DNA from: Rugalucina vietnamica | Taxonomy: Eukaryota; Mollusca; Bivalvia; Lucinida; Lucinidae | Assembly: GCA_964017185.1 (NCBI GenBank) | Contig: OZ024882.1 | Span: 36,876,488-36,940,487, forward strand | Direction: 5' to 3' | DNA length: 64,000 nucleotides | Part shown: in pieces, positions 21,620-34,100 of the stretch | Layout of the letters: every line of letters starts with the position of its first letter | Position numbering within the stretch: the first letter of the stretch is position 1 | Notes under the pieces: model-generated | The model's input: only the letters and a program-made list of their open reading frames with translations | Databases searched by the model: none | What the model was told of the DNA's origin: nothing | Translations under genes and position numbers: made by a program

Positions 21620-24600
21620 TAGTCCAGTAGCCATCAGCATAACCTGGAAGATGGTGCCGCATGAAATTTTATTGTGGTTTCCAGTTCACTGGGCCATGCT
21701 AGTTCAGAAACTGCATGATGCCAAGTTGGCATCATTGAGCGTTTTGAAAAAATCAAGATGGCATCCAAGATGGTCACCATAAACAAGAAAACCGCACCCA
21801 AAGGTTTAATAAACTCATTCTCTGTGTTTTAAATGCTCAATTTACGCTGTAAACAATATGAAAAAGATAATTCTTAGAATTGTCCCCCATGCCATTATTA
21901 TTAGGCAAGATGGTGGACAAGATGGCTGCCACAATCATACTAAAAGCAATATTTTCGTTATAAAACGGCATTCAAGTGTTACATAAAACAACGTATTGTG
22001 CTTCGAAGTCCATTTTTGTTGTACACATAATACGTAAGAGTTTGGTTTTCGATTATGACCCCACATCATCACAGCAAAAAAGATGGCGACCAAAATGGCC
22101 GCCATAATTATAATTTAAAAGGTTGTGTTGTCTGATTAAAACACCATTCCTGTGCAGAATATACTAAATGTAGCGCGTTTGAAATGCTCATATAATGTTG
22201 TGAGCAACATAGTTTATTGTTTATTCCCACATTATAAAATGAGCCAAGATGGTGGCCAAGGCGGCAGCCATAATCATAATATATGAGTACATAATTTCTG
22301 ATTGAACCAGCATTCCAGCGCTGCATTTGCTCAATGTTTTGTAATTCAAATGTTCAAATTATGTTGACAAATGAACTGTTCTTGATTATTTGACCCAACT
22401 TGATAACAATAAAACAAGATGGTGACCAAGAGGATCATCATATTAATGCTTTAATGTTCTTTGGCTACAGCAGCATTCCAGTGCTGCAAATACTGAATGA
22501 CTTGTGAAATGATCATTTTATGGTGTAAACATCGCAACTTAATGTTTGTGTTTTGCTTTGACACTGCAAAATGATGCTGGGGCGTATGTGTCCTACGTAA
22601 TTTTATTACGACTGAGATCTTCTTCACTGAACAAAACTTAAGTTTAATGTGTTGCATACTGATTTAGCAGAATAAAGGGAGGGAAGCAAATCAATCTACT
22701 CCACTAAATGAAAGTACTCGTAACATTTACGGTTTAAATATACTAAAGAAGAAAAGAGGACTGCATTTTTAAAGATAATTTAGTGAATACTTCAGCAGAG
22801 CTATAAAATGCTAGGCACTTGGTCTGAAGCATATTCGGAAAGGATGTAACAGACTGAGAAACGCAGATAAAGCTGGTTCACAAAGATGAAAGGAAGAATC
22901 GACTTGACGCTGATGCTAAGAACAGAAAAAGTTTAAAACGTGCGTAGTAACTTTGAATATTGGGAAATACAACATCACAACTTTATATAATGTGTTGTTT
23001 TCACATTTTAAATAAATACACGTGTAAAATTTGACTTCTTAGCGCATGGATTTAAATTGATGGATGAACTTGAAAAAATTGGCTGGAATGTTTCCAAACG
23101 ATGATCGCTTGATCACTTCTATGGCTATTACAATGGCGGTACGCAAAACTCATTTAAGTAAAAGCCACAAACGCATTTGAAGCAAATATTATTTATTCAA
23201 GACACTTCCAGGTAGATTTACCTTGCCATGGTATACCCTCAGGGGTTGGCTCCCAACATTCTTCAATGTTGGGGGACAGCGGGGACAAGAGGATTACGAA
23301 CACATAATATGTTTGGAAGCAAAATGTACAAGTTGAGAAATCCACATACACTGCGCTGGCCTGATACAGTCGTCACCGATGGGCTGTGCTATTCTGTGGA
23401 CGACCCATTGTCACTTTGACTGTAGCATTAAAAGCATAACCAAAACTTCTCCAGCAAGACAAGAGGTTTGACAAAAAGCACTAGCATTCTCTCAACACTA
23501 TTCGAACTTCTCAGCAGATGACATCTTTAAAACCAGTGTTGAAAAGATACGATGATTTAGGTATTTCATGATTGTGCACGCAACTGTGACCATCTCACAT
23601 TAAAGAAGGGCTGTGATATCACAGACTGATCAAAAGCACACTCGTCGATCGTGTTCGGACCTAACGCTAACTCAGTTCAGGTGAGACATAGTGTAGACAT
23701 AGTGTAACAGTGGCAAGAAGTGAGATTGTTGCGAACCATTGAAGAAAATATGTAAGCGTCATACACAAACGTCTATGTATTGCTCAAGATTAAATACCTA
23801 CAATCAATGTAAACCGAAAAGAATAAAAAGTAAAACCAAGTCCATTTAAGAGCAGAAAAAAAACATTAATGCGAAAGGGAATGGACCATATAAAAGGGAC
23901 ATTTGAAGGACCGTAAATATTGGGTTAAGTGGTAAAACATCAGACCGTAGTCTGCTTCCTTCTTGCAGTCCAGTTTGAAATCAATGTCAAAGGGTTTCAT
24001 ACCTGACAAGCTTAAACTGAGTAAGCCTTTACCAGATAATATCAGGGGAATTGTCGCATTTGGAAGATGTTGTGGCAGCAACGTAGAATTATTTCTGTAA
24101 GATATATGGTTTAATGTAAAACTGGTAAGCAAAGGCTAATAAACACTCCCAAGCTTAATGCATATAATCACCATATACGCAAAACAATGAGAAACCAATA
24201 CATGTCCAGACATCCATTTGACAATACACGCTTGGTCAAGGGTGCATGATCTTATATCCAACTTAAGTCATGTGGTCGAAATAATGTTGAAGGGTTCTGA
24301 GCGCTTATGCAAATATTACAACAGTGGACAGTGTGGCTCCAGCAACAAATAGTATACTTCAAGTAGAATGATTTGCTGTGGGTATGCTTCTGAAAAACCA
24401 TGCTCATCATCGAAATAGAGGCGTTTCATAAATCAATTAGCCTGTACAGTGTTTTTTGCAAATGCAATTGAATTGAAGAAAAAATTGTTGCAATAGTTGA
24501 ACAATACAGCTGATGACTTTGCTGAGTATTACAATGGTAATGACGCAGACCAATACCTAATCTCGGTTTTAGAATAAAGTGCCTATTCTATCTTTCATTA

Positions 24601-25358
24601 TATGATGTAGATTTGCATCCCTCTGTTTATTCTGCTTACTTAAAACTTAACAAATATACATTTAGATAAGCTTTTTGAATCAGAGGCCATTTTCCCTTAT
24701 ACTAAGATTAAGGCGGCCATTTTGACCACCATCTTGCATCATTGTTGTGATGTTGGGTCAGAACTAAACTCAAAATTGAACTGTTAACAAAATAAAGTCA
24801 AAAACTGACATTTAAGACAGTTTTTAGAGACCAAGTTCTCTATATCATTTTTTTCGGCGGCCATCTTGGTCACCATCTTGCCTTTTTGTTATGATTGGAG
24901 CGTCAAAACATACACAAAACTAAATAATGGTGTTTTTATTAATAAGAACATAAAATGAGCATTTTAAACACAAAACATTGAGTATATGCAACTCTGGGAT
25001 GCTGTTTTCTTGTTTATGCCAACCATCTTGGACGCCATCTTGATTTTTGATTTTTTCAAACAATTCATGATGCAGTTTTTGAACTGGCATGGTCTGATGA
25101 ACCAGAAGAAGACAGTAAGGACAACAAGAGAAGTGAGCTTTTTGCTTCACATACATGTATTATGTTGATTTATGCAATATTTTCCGCCATTTGTCGGCCA
25201 TTTTGAATTTTTGAATATTTCAAAATGCTCAATGATGCCAAGGTGGCATCACTCGAATTCTTCATCTGAAAGGTAACAAGAAGTGAAATCCATAAAAACA
25301 TTTTATGCGGCACACATTTCCAGGTCACAGGCCAAATCCATGTTTGACAACTGGACTA
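21620..25358. mobile_element. 3.7-kb TIR element, copy A (TSD TAT)
   Basis: It begins TAGTCCAG and ends CTGGACTA. Direct repeats of TAT flank it. Both ends carry arrays of a 150-175 bp subrepeat with paired AAGATGG words, spaced at about 21757, 21906, 22081, 22244 and 22418. They appear as CCATCTT at 24720, 24858, 25022 and 25190, so the ends are long imperfect inverted repeats. The centre (22.7-24.6 kb) has no recognisable transposase. A 3-bp TSD is seen in several superfamilies (EnSpm/CACTA, Academ, Zator), so none is assigned. Confidence 0.8.
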
Positions 25359-25364
25359 TATGTT

Positions 25365-25530
25365 AAGGACATAGGCAAACAGTGTAGCCCCAAATGTGCC
25401 GCCACAAAACGCGGCGACCTATCTAAGGCTACGGGATTGCGTTTGCTTAGAGAAATTTAATCTAAAAACAAAATAGAATTTAAAAATCACTCTAGATTCT
25501 GATTCTCCTAGAAATGAAAGTGGACACGTC
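25365..25530. repeat. Short hairpin repeat (GGACATAGGCAAACAG family), copy 1
   Basis: It opens 'ggacataggcaaacag', has a GC-rich stem (GCCGCC...GGCGAC) and closes 'gtttgcttag'. The tail 'taaaaatcactc' and 'gaaatgaaagtgga' recurs at 56798-56990. A nested-hairpin MITE follows immediately in both places. Confidence 0.65.
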
Positions 25531-25537
25531 CAAAATT

Positions 25538-25750
25538 GAGCCGCATCATGGGAAAACCAACAATCTGCATATGCGAAAACAAAGGCGCAGATCAGCTTCG
25601 CGGTCACCGCGAAGCTGATCAGCACCTTTGTTTTCGCTACTCGGATAGTACAACCCCTCTACTTCCTAAATATAATTTCATGCTTCTAGGCTGCTTCTGC
25701 GACTGTACAGGCCGGGAAACCACATTGATGGTTTTCCCACGAGGCGGCTC
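25538..25750 (+). mobile_element. Nested-hairpin MITE, copy 3
   Basis: The ends are GAGCCGCATC and GAGGCGGCTC. The inner palindrome CAGCTTCGCGGTCACCGCGA is followed by AGCTGATCAG. It lies about 55 bp downstream of the zinc-finger exon (intron side). Confidence 0.85.
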
Positions 25751-25805
25751 AAATGACAATGATTGGCAGGTCCGTTCGTCACCAATGGGTTAAACTTGAC
25801 TTTAC

Positions 25806-25976
25806 CTTGACAACTTCTTCTGGGTACCACATGGCGTGCTCGAACTTCCCCGTCTTGCACCTCTGACATTGTTGTCCGTACAGTTTGAACATGACACAGC
25901 CGGTGTTGGTAGCGAAGTTCAGCTCAAACCAGAACACTACCCGACCCTTCATAGACGTCCACCCATGTCCACAGTC
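25806..25976 (-). CDS. RTP-like 3CxxC zinc-finger gene, central zinc-finger exon
   Basis: The acceptor GTGTCTGTAG precedes 25976 and the donor GTAAAG follows 25806. The 171-base exon encodes exactly 57 codons in phase 0. It reads DCGHGWTSMKGRVVFWFELN, then GCVMFKLYGQQCQRC, then KFEHAMWYPEEVVK. This is the hallmark of the zf-3CxxC domain of RTP and ZAR1 proteins: a Cys-x2-Cys-x-x-W-x-S knuckle, a hydrophobic strand, then a Q-x-C-x2-C with a (K/R)(L/V)(F/Y)(G/K)Q lead-in. Its first Cys completes the CQDC motif begun in the exon at 30002-30146. Other reading frames across the exon are shadows. RTP proteins in vertebrates chaperone G-protein-coupled receptors to the cell surface; a similar role here is inference. 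Confidence 0.92.
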
Positions 25977-26469
25977 CTACAGACACAATACAGCATCGAT
26001 AAAGCTTTGTCATGATTAAGAAGGATGTAAACTGAACAGAACTTACAAAGTGAAAACGCTATACATTGTTGCATTTTATTCTTACACAATTGTTTTCCTC
26101 TGCAAATAAAACAAAAAAGAGCTTATTGACAGACGTCTTCCAATAGCAAATATTCGGTAAATGTTTTTGACAGGCGTCTGGCGATAGCAAATTTACCGAC
26201 TTTTTACCGATCAATTATCACACATAATCTCATTCTTTGGCAAAAATTTGCACTTTGAGTCGTTTCTGTCGAGCAAACTTAGCCGGCCAACGTGCATTTT
26301 AAGAAGTTGGGATCGCTTAAATAGACCGTGTCTATTCGGAAGCACGTGTAACAGAACGCGCCAAAATGAGCGCATGAAATCGGCTGTCACAGTGGTTGGC
26401 TCCACACACTGCCGATATCGTACACTCTCTATGTCAAGTTCGGACATTTTTCTGACTGTTAAAATGCGT

Positions 26470-28050
26470 GTAGCACTGTCAAGACACAAAATGTTAAAAT
26501 GTTGTAATAACATTTTAACATTTTGCGTAGACCAGTCACAAAGCAATATGTTAAAAATGTTGTAATAACATTTTTAACATTTTGCGTAGACCAGTCACAA
26601 CGCAATATGTTAAAAATGTTGTAATAACATTTTTAACATTTTGCGTAGATCAGTCACAACGCAATATGTTAAAAATGTTAAAACTTCATCCTCGATCTTT
26701 GACTATAAATAAGACAAAGATATACCCTCTCTGAACCTTTTCCTGGTCTTCTGATACCTGAGATAATAAAAATTTTAACTTTTTGGCATTCCTAGACCCT
26801 AATTCTACCTTTTAAAGCCGTTTGTGTCTTATTTCAGCATTCACGCAGACTTTCAGGATTCAGGTGCCAATGTACATAAACTCTGTTTTTACCTTCAAAT
26901 ACCCTCAGAAGACCTTTTGGATCGTTCTGCAATACTATCTGACCATTCTCAGACTTCCAGAATAAGTTTAGGAGTTTTTAACATTTTTATAACATTTTGC
27001 GTTGATCGCTGGCAACGCAAAATGTTAAAATGTTAAAACTTTTTTTTTTCGCCTAGCTGGATCTTTATGACTATCTGGATGCTTTAGATGATAAAATCTA
27101 TAAAAATATTAAAAACTCCTCAACTTATTCTGGAAGTCTGAGAATGGTCAGAAAGTATTGCAGATCGATCCAAAAGGTCTTTTGAGGGTATCAAAAGGTA
27201 AAAACAGAGTTTTTGTACATTGGCACCGGAATTCTGAAAGTCTGCGAAAATGCTAAAATAAGTCACAGACGGTTCAGAATGTCAAAAAGTTAAAATTTTA
27301 TTTTTTCATGTATCCTGATAGTCATAAAGATCCAGCTAGGCAAAAAAAAAAAAAAAAAAAAAAAAAGTTTTAACATTTTAACATTTTGCGTTGCCAGCGA
27401 TCAACGCAAAATGTTATAAAAATGTTAAAAACTCCTAAACTTATTCTGGAAGTCTGAGAATGGTCAGATAGTATTGCAGAACGATCCAAAAGGTCTTCTG
27501 AGGGTATTTGAAGGTAAAAACAGAGTTTATGTACATTGGCACCTGAATCCTGAAAGTCTGCGTGAATGCTGAAATAAGGCACAAACGGCTTTAAAAGGTA
27601 AAATTAGGGTCTTGGAATGTCAAAAAGTTAAAATTTTTATTATCTCAGGTATCCAGATAGTCATAAAGATCCAGCTAGGCAAAAAAAAAGTTTTAACATT
27701 TTAACATATTGCGTTGCCAGCGATCAACGCAAAATGTTATAAAAATGTTAAAAACTCCTCAACTTATTCTGGAAGTCTGAGAATGGTCAGAAAGTATTGC
27801 AGATCGATCCAAAAGGTCTTTTGGGGGTATTAAAAGGTAAAAACAGAGTTTTTGTACATTGGCACCGGAATTCTGAAAGTCTGCGAGAATGCTAAAATAA
27901 GTCACAGACGGCTCCAAAAGGTAGAATTAGGGTCTCAGAATGTCAAAAAGTTAAAATTATTACAACATTTTTAACATATTGCGTTGTGACTGGTCTACGC
28001 AAAATGTTAAAATTTTATTATAACATTTTAACATTTTGCGTTGTGACATA
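26470..28050. repeat. 1.6-kb nested inverted array (59-bp palindromic repeats flanking about 320-bp units)
   Basis: The left edge has three copies, 59 bp apart, of a TTAACATTTTGCGTAGACCA unit. One unit of about 320 bp then lies in one orientation (26700-27050) and three in the other (landmark 'ctggaagtctgagaatggtc' near 27130, 27445 and 27770). The right edge repeats the CATTTTAACATTTTGCG words. The outer edges resemble each other in inverted orientation (GCGTG...CACAAAATGTTAAAATG against its complement). It lies in the intron between the two middle exons of the RTP-like gene. Confidence 0.75.
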
Positions 28051-28645
28051 GCACGCCTTTGTTTGCTTTCACAAAAATATATTAAAGTGCAACTTACTCG
28101 TTTTTTGTAAATATAACTAAATCATAGGCGAGAGAGAAAGGACAGTAGACTGGTTTTATGAAGTCGTCAGAACTTATTAGATGATCCTCGTATTCTTCTA
28201 TAATATAGTGAACCAAAACTTTTCTAGTTCAACAACATGAAGACAGGTTTGAAATAAGATCAAACTTCACCAAACTTTATCATCATTTTCATGACAAACC
28301 AGTTTTGCGGCCACTCATTATGACAGGTACGCTGCACTTTAAACAAGTTTCCTGATCAAAACTTGAAGTCATACATTGTTTCTTGACATTAATGACATGC
28401 GATTTTTAAAGTAAAAATTACTTATATGCTTTCCTTATGATGTGCCTAAACATGGTTTACGCTCACGTAAAATTGTTTGACATGCTTATTGTGGCCCTTT
28501 TGCACGACCCTCAGCCACCCAGGCGATTTCTAAAAGACAATTAGTTTCTTTGGGAAGCTAAGGTCCCTACAGCCATCAGACTGCTGATTAAATTGTACAT
28601 TGTGGTAATTCAATGAGATGTTCTGAATGGGGGATCCAAGTATTT
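28051..28645. other. Intronic stretch, nothing recognised
   Basis: AT-rich intron of the RTP-like gene with no supported feature. Confidence 0.35.
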
Positions 28646-28879
28646 GAGCCACCACATGGGAAAACCAACAATCTGCATAGGCGAAAACAAAGGCGCAGAT
28701 CAGCTTCGCAGTAACAGCGAAGCTGATCAGCGCCTTTGTTTTCGCTACTCGGATAGCACAATTCCTCTTCTATTTAAATCCGAATTTTCAAACTTTTAGC
28801 TCTTTTCTGTGCTTGTACAGCTCGGTTTGTGTGGGGCCTGTTCGGAAACCACATTGTTGGTTTTCCCACGAGGCGGCTC
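28646..28879 (+). mobile_element. Nested-hairpin MITE, copy 4
   Basis: The ends are GAGCCACCAC and GAGGCGGCTC, with the inner palindrome CAGCTTCGCAGTAACAGCGA. It is close to the family consensus. Confidence 0.85.
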
Positions 28880-29212
28880 GTTGTATCACCTTGACACTAG
28901 AAGACAACTAAAATTTGTCATGCAATAATAACTTGGTATGACCAGCATGTTTTCCATATTGCATATTTAATATCAGTATCTAAACATCAGATACATCATA
29001 CAATCCTGCCTTATGGATACAATTTCACCATGGCACATTGTCATTTTGAATTTATTTAAATGAGTCAGCCTTCAATGAATAAGCACACGACCAAGCAGGT
29101 TCCCCAACTTGCATTTCTTATTGATGCAAATTTAGCGTGAAGTTTGGCAAATTTTACAAGACAACAAGAGAAAATCGCATCTTGGGATTACTCAGCAGAA
29201 GTTTGAATTGAT

Positions 29213-29490
29213 GCTTAACGTCCCAGTCAACAACTATGGTCATGTCGGGACGCTGCCTCCATTTTATGCGACTTTTACCCAAAATTATTACGTCATGGCA
29301 TGCAAAAAGTGCTCACCCCCGAATCGATGGTTTGACTTGAAATCACTTCTCCTGGACAGACTCAGACTTGAGCGGTAAACCAGTAATCAGATATCCAGTC
29401 AGTAGCATATAAGCTTTGCCTGGAGGCACAAGCAGCCTATCTATTTCTTTAGGTCCTAATGGGCGGGGCCCCTTGTTTTAAAGATACCTT
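29213..29490 (+). repeat. Dispersed repeat related to 9384-9837
   Basis: It contains 'taacgtcccagtcaacaact', 'gtcgggacgctgcctccatt' and 'gacttttaccc', followed by the 'gactcagacttgagcggt' and 'agctttgcc' block, in the order seen at 9530-9830. Confidence 0.6.
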
Positions 29491-30001
29491 TGAGCTTCAT
29501 TTACTTTTTGCATGACGTTTTGTCCATGTTTTACGTAAAACAGTTGTGTTTGAATACGTCTAAATAATTGTTTAATACATTATGTGTGTAGACATCAAAC
29601 TGGATTTCATATTTATTTTCAGCTCGATTTCAGTTTTCATGATAAACATATTTAAAAAACATATTTGCATATGGACTTTGAACCCGTTTACATATTATCA
29701 TATTTCAGTTTGCTTTTTATAACATAAGCATGTCTAACAAAATAGTTTTGCAAAATATAATATTAAGTGCAAAATATAACATTAAGTGAAGAGCATCTCA
29801 CTTGATCTTCAAAATTCATTAATGTGTGCCCCTGTCATATAGTGTCATTTTTTCTTTTGGTTACTTTTTTTTTAGTTTCAACAACGTTTTTTTTTCCTCT
29901 CTCTCATTTAGATTCTATCAGTTCGTGCGCACCTCTTAGGTTCTTATACAAATTAAACTATGAGTGCACACAGATTAAGCTATTCCGTCCTGTATGCTTA
30001 C
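29491..30001. other. Intron immediately downstream of the second common exon
   Basis: AT-rich with no supported feature beyond the splice donor at its right edge (minus strand). Confidence 0.35.
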
Positions 30002-30146
30002 CTGACATGAAAACCTGACTTTAGCACTGTCCTTGAAGGTTCTCCATCTGTCTGAGGGTGGGGCAAATGTGGGTTCAAGGCACCAGACGTGTGGTAAATA
30101 CTGAGCAAACAGGCGGTTAAACTCCCCGTGCCATACCAACTCCATC
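30002..30146 (-). CDS. RTP-like 3CxxC zinc-finger gene, first common exon
   Basis: The acceptor CATTTCAG precedes 30146 and the donor GTAAGC follows 30002. The 145-base exon starts with one base (G) that completes the split codon left by either alternative first exon (phase 2). It then encodes MELVWHGEFNRLFAQYLPHV, a Trp/Pro-rich linker, and WRTFKDSAKVRFSCQ. The order W-x-F, a 30-residue linker, W followed by a (G/S)(R/K)F-x-C strand matches the N-terminal half of the RTP zinc domain; vertebrate RTP1 has GWKQY...GRFHC. CQ at the end is completed to CQDC by the next exon. The internal ATG at 30143-30145 could also serve as a start if an untranslated first exon is used. Confidence 0.9.
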
Positions 30147-30639
30147 CTGAAATGACAGGCGAGGTAAAACGTTAGGTCGACGTTTTATTGTTACATGTAT
30201 CTTGCTCTGGAAGTCAAAACAAACTCAAAAATATTAACGTTACAGTGATAAATGAGATTAATGTACAGAATAAATCATAGTTCGAGCCTTAATTTGACTG
30301 ATACATAGGCATGGCAGTAGCATGTTTCATTATATAGATATTCGAAGCTCGTAAAGATTTGCTACTTTTTGAATCTCGACAATAAAAGTCAAAACATCAG
30401 TATCACCATGGACAACCCAATGCCAGTGGTGCCAAAAGCAACGTTCAAGGTTCTAGGAAAACAAATGTCCCTTGCATGAACATGTTAACAGTGCGGTATT
30501 GCAGGAATAATGGATGTCCCAGTAAGGCTGTAGAGTGAACTGTAGACGGTTTGCATGAAACTTGTGTATTCGACGAGCTGATCTGTAGCCAGGTAAAACC
30601 AAATATTGGTATATAGAAATGTTATAAAGATATACTAAA

Positions 30640-30810
30640 TTGGCGACGGTAGGTTTCGAACCCGCAGACTTCGGCTTCTGCGCCTAGCTATACAGGGCCG
30701 TCGCCAATACCAACTGCGCTACTACGCTCCTTAAAAAGGAGTTATCATAGCTCAGCTTTAGAGGCGATTTCCCTGCATAACCCGTCTGGTAGGTTACTGC
30801 ACACTCGTCT
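30640..30810 (-). mobile_element. tRNA-derived SINE, copy 1
   Basis: On the minus strand it has an A-box-like TAGCGCAGTTGGTA, a variable middle, and the B box GGGTTCGAAACC. The segment before the A box (GGGAAATCGCCTCTAA-like) and the tail toward 30620 (TAGTATATCTTTAT) are shared with copy 2. Confidence 0.7.
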
Positions 30811-30954
30811 ACATGTATATACATGGAATAACTGGATCCTGTGGATGCCGAAGCTTGGAAATAATATTTTCATATCAAAGATATACAAACTTCAACAGAT
30901 ATTCCTGCCAAGATCATTATCGGAAAAATTATAAAGTAGAGAAATAAAGATCTA

Positions 30955-31075
30955 CTAAATAATTGGCGAAGGTAAGTTTCGAACCCGCAGACTTCGGCTT
31001 CCAGGGCCGTCGCCTCTACCGACTGCGCTACTACGCTCCTTAGAGGCGATTTCCCTGCATAGCCCGTCTGATATA
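30955..31075 (-). mobile_element. tRNA-derived SINE, copy 2
   Basis: This is the same family as 30640-30810. It has A box TAGCGCAGTCGGTAGAGG and B box GGGTTCGAAACT, and about 17 bases fewer in the anticodon-arm region. The two lie in tandem about 140 bp apart, in the same orientation. Confidence 0.7.
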
Positions 31076-31172
31076 GTATATATGCCTGTAAGGGCCCATT
31101 GTGGAAATATTCCATTCTATTCTATTCTACACAACAAAGAAAATGACGTTATGTGGCTCCGATGGAAAGGGG

Positions 31173-34100
31173 TAGTCCAGTAGCCATCAGCATAACCTGG
31201 AAGATAGTGCCGCATGAAATTTTATTGTGCTTTCCAGTTCACTGGGCCATGCTAGTTCAGAAACTGCATGATGCCAGTTTGGCATCATTGAGCGTTTTGA
31301 AAAAATCAAGATGGCGTCCAAGATGGTCGCCATAAACAAGAAAACGACACCCCAGGGTTTAATAAACTCATTTCTCTGTGTTTAAAATGCTCAATTTACG
31401 CTGTAAACAATATTAAAAAGATAATTCTAAGATTTGACCCCCATGTCATTATTATGAGGCAAGATGGCGGACAAGATGGCTGCCACAATCATACTAAAAG
31501 CAATATTTTCTTAATAAAACAGTGTATTGTGCTTCGAAGTCCATTTTTGTTGTACACATAATACGTTTGTGTTTGGTTTTCGATTATGACCCCACATCAT
31601 AACAGCAAAAAAGATGGCGACCAAAATGGCCGCCATAATTATAATTTAAAAGGTTGTGTTCTCTGATTAAAACACCATTCCTGTGCAGAATATACTAAAT
31701 GTAATGCGTTTGAAATGCTCAAATAATGTTGTGAGCAGCATGGTTTATTGTTTATTCTCACATTATAAAAATGAGCCAAGATGGTGGCCAAGACGGCAGC
31801 CATAAACATAATGTATGAGTACATAATTTTTGATTGAATCAGCATTCCAGTGCTGCATTTGCTCAATGTTTTGTAATTCAAATGTTCAAATTATGTTGAC
31901 AAATGAACTGTTTTTGATTATTTGACCCAACCTGATAACAATAAAACAATATGGTGACCAAGAGGATAATCATATTCATGCTTTAATGTTCTCTGGCTAC
32001 AGCAGCATCCCAGTGATGTAAATACTGAATGACTTGTATTTGAAATGATCATTTTATGGTGTAAACATCGCAATTTAATGCTCGTGTTTTGTTTTGACAC
32101 CGCAAAATGATACTGGGGCGTATGAGTCCTACGTGATTTTACTACGAGGATGTAACGGACTGAGAAACGCAGATAAAGCTGGTTCACAAAGATGAAAGGA
32201 AGAGTCGAACTGACGCTAATGCTAAGAACAGAAAATGTTTAAAACGTACATAGAAACTCTGAATATTGGGAAATACAACATAACAACAATATATATAATG
32301 TGCTGTTGTCACATCTTAAATAAATATACGTGTAAACCTTGACTCAGTCTTCTTAGCGCATAGATTTAAATTGATGGATGAACTTGAAAAGTTGGCTGGA
32401 AAGTTTCCAAACGATGATCGCTTGATCACTTCTATGGCTATTACAATGGCGGTACGCAAACTCATTTAAGTAAAAGCCACAAACGCATTTGAAGCAAATA
32501 TTATTTATTAAAGACACTTCCAGGTAGATTTTTCGTGCCATGGTATACCCTCAGGAGTTGGCTCCCAACATTCTTCAATGCTGGGGGACAGCGAGGACAA
32601 GAGGATTACGAACACATAATATGTTTGGAATTAAAATGTACAAGTTGAGAAATTCACATACACTGCGCTGGCCTGATACAGTCGTCACCGATGGGCTGTG
32701 CTATTCTGTGGACGACCCATTGTCACTTTGACTGTAGCATTAAAAGCATAACCAAAACTACTCCAGCACGACAAGAGGTTTGACAAAAAGCACTAGCATT
32801 CTCTCAACACTATTCGAACTTCTAAGCAGATGTCATCTTTAAAACCAATGTTGAAAAGATACGATGATTTAGGTATTTCATGATTGTGCATGCAACTGTG
32901 ACCATCTCATATTGAAGAAGGGCTGTGATATCACAGACTGATCAAAAGCACACTCGCCAATCGTGTTCGGACCTAACGCTAACGCAGTTCAGGTGAGACA
33001 TAGTGTAGACATAGTGTAACAGTGGCAAGAAGTGAGATGTTTGCGAACCATTGAGGAAAATATGTAAGCGTCATACACAAACGTCTATGTATTGCTCAAG
33101 ATTAAATATCTACAATCAATTTAAACCGAAAAGAATAAAAAGTAAAACCAAATCCCTTTAACAACAGAGAAAACATTAATGCGAAAGGGAATGGGCCATA
33201 TAAAAGGGACATTTGAAGGACCATAAATATTGGGTTAAGTGGTAAAACATCAGACCGTAGTCTGCTTCCTTCTTGCAGTCCAGTTTGAAATCAATGTCAA
33301 AGGGTTTCATACCTGACATGCTTAAACTGAGTAAGCCTTTACCAGATAATATCAGGGGGAATTATCGCATTTGGAGGATGTTATGGCAGCAACGTAGAAT
33401 TACTTCTGTAAGATATATGGTTTAATGTAAAACTGGTAAGCAAAGGCTAATAAATTCTCCCAAGCTTAATGCATATAATCACCATATACACAAAATAATG
33501 AGAAACCAATACATGTCCAGACATCCATTTGACAATCCACGCTTGGTCAAGGGTGCATGATCTTATATTCAACTTAAGTCAGGTGGTCGAAATAATGTTG
33601 AAGGGTTCTGAGCGCTTATGCCAATTACAGCAATAGACAGTGTGGCTCCAGCAACAGATAGTATACTTCAAGTAGAATGATTAGCTGTGGGTATGCTTCT
33701 GAAACAACCATGTTCATCATCGAAATAGAGGCGTTTCATAAATCAATTAGCCTGTATAGTGTTTTGCAAATGCAGAAAGAAACAATTGTTGCAATAGTTG
33801 AATAATATAGCTGATGACTTTGCTAAGTATTACAATGTTAATGACACAGACGAATACCTAATTTCGGTTTTAGAACAAAGTGCCTATTCTATCTTTCACT
33901 ATATGATGTAGATTTGCATCCCTCTGTTTATTCTGCTTACTTAAAACTTAACAAATATACGTTTAGATAAGCTATTTGAATCAGAGGCCATGCTCCCTTA
34001 TACTAAAATTAAGGCGGCCATTTTGACCACCATCTTGCATCATTGTTATGATGTTGGGTCAGAACTAAACTCAAACTTGAACTGTTAACAAAATAAAGTA

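Noticed and set aside
26488..26685. CRISPR-like array of regularly spaced repeats
   Set aside because: Three 59-bp units are identical throughout, without unique spacers, in an animal genome; it is a tandem repeat.
26824..27582. Two near-identical 70-residue proteins on opposite strands
   Set aside because: They are the same non-coding 320-bp repeat unit in opposite orientation; no domain is recognisable, and other units of the array carry disrupted versions.
30640..31075. Two functional tRNA genes on the minus strand
   Set aside because: A and B boxes are present, but the anticodon arms differ in length between copies and the stems do not pair well; shared flanking sequence marks them as SINE copies.
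23228..32731. Conserved 63-residue frame at 23228-23419 and 32540-32731
   Set aside because: Conserved only because it lies in the two recent copies of the TIR element; no domain or excess of silent changes could be judged.
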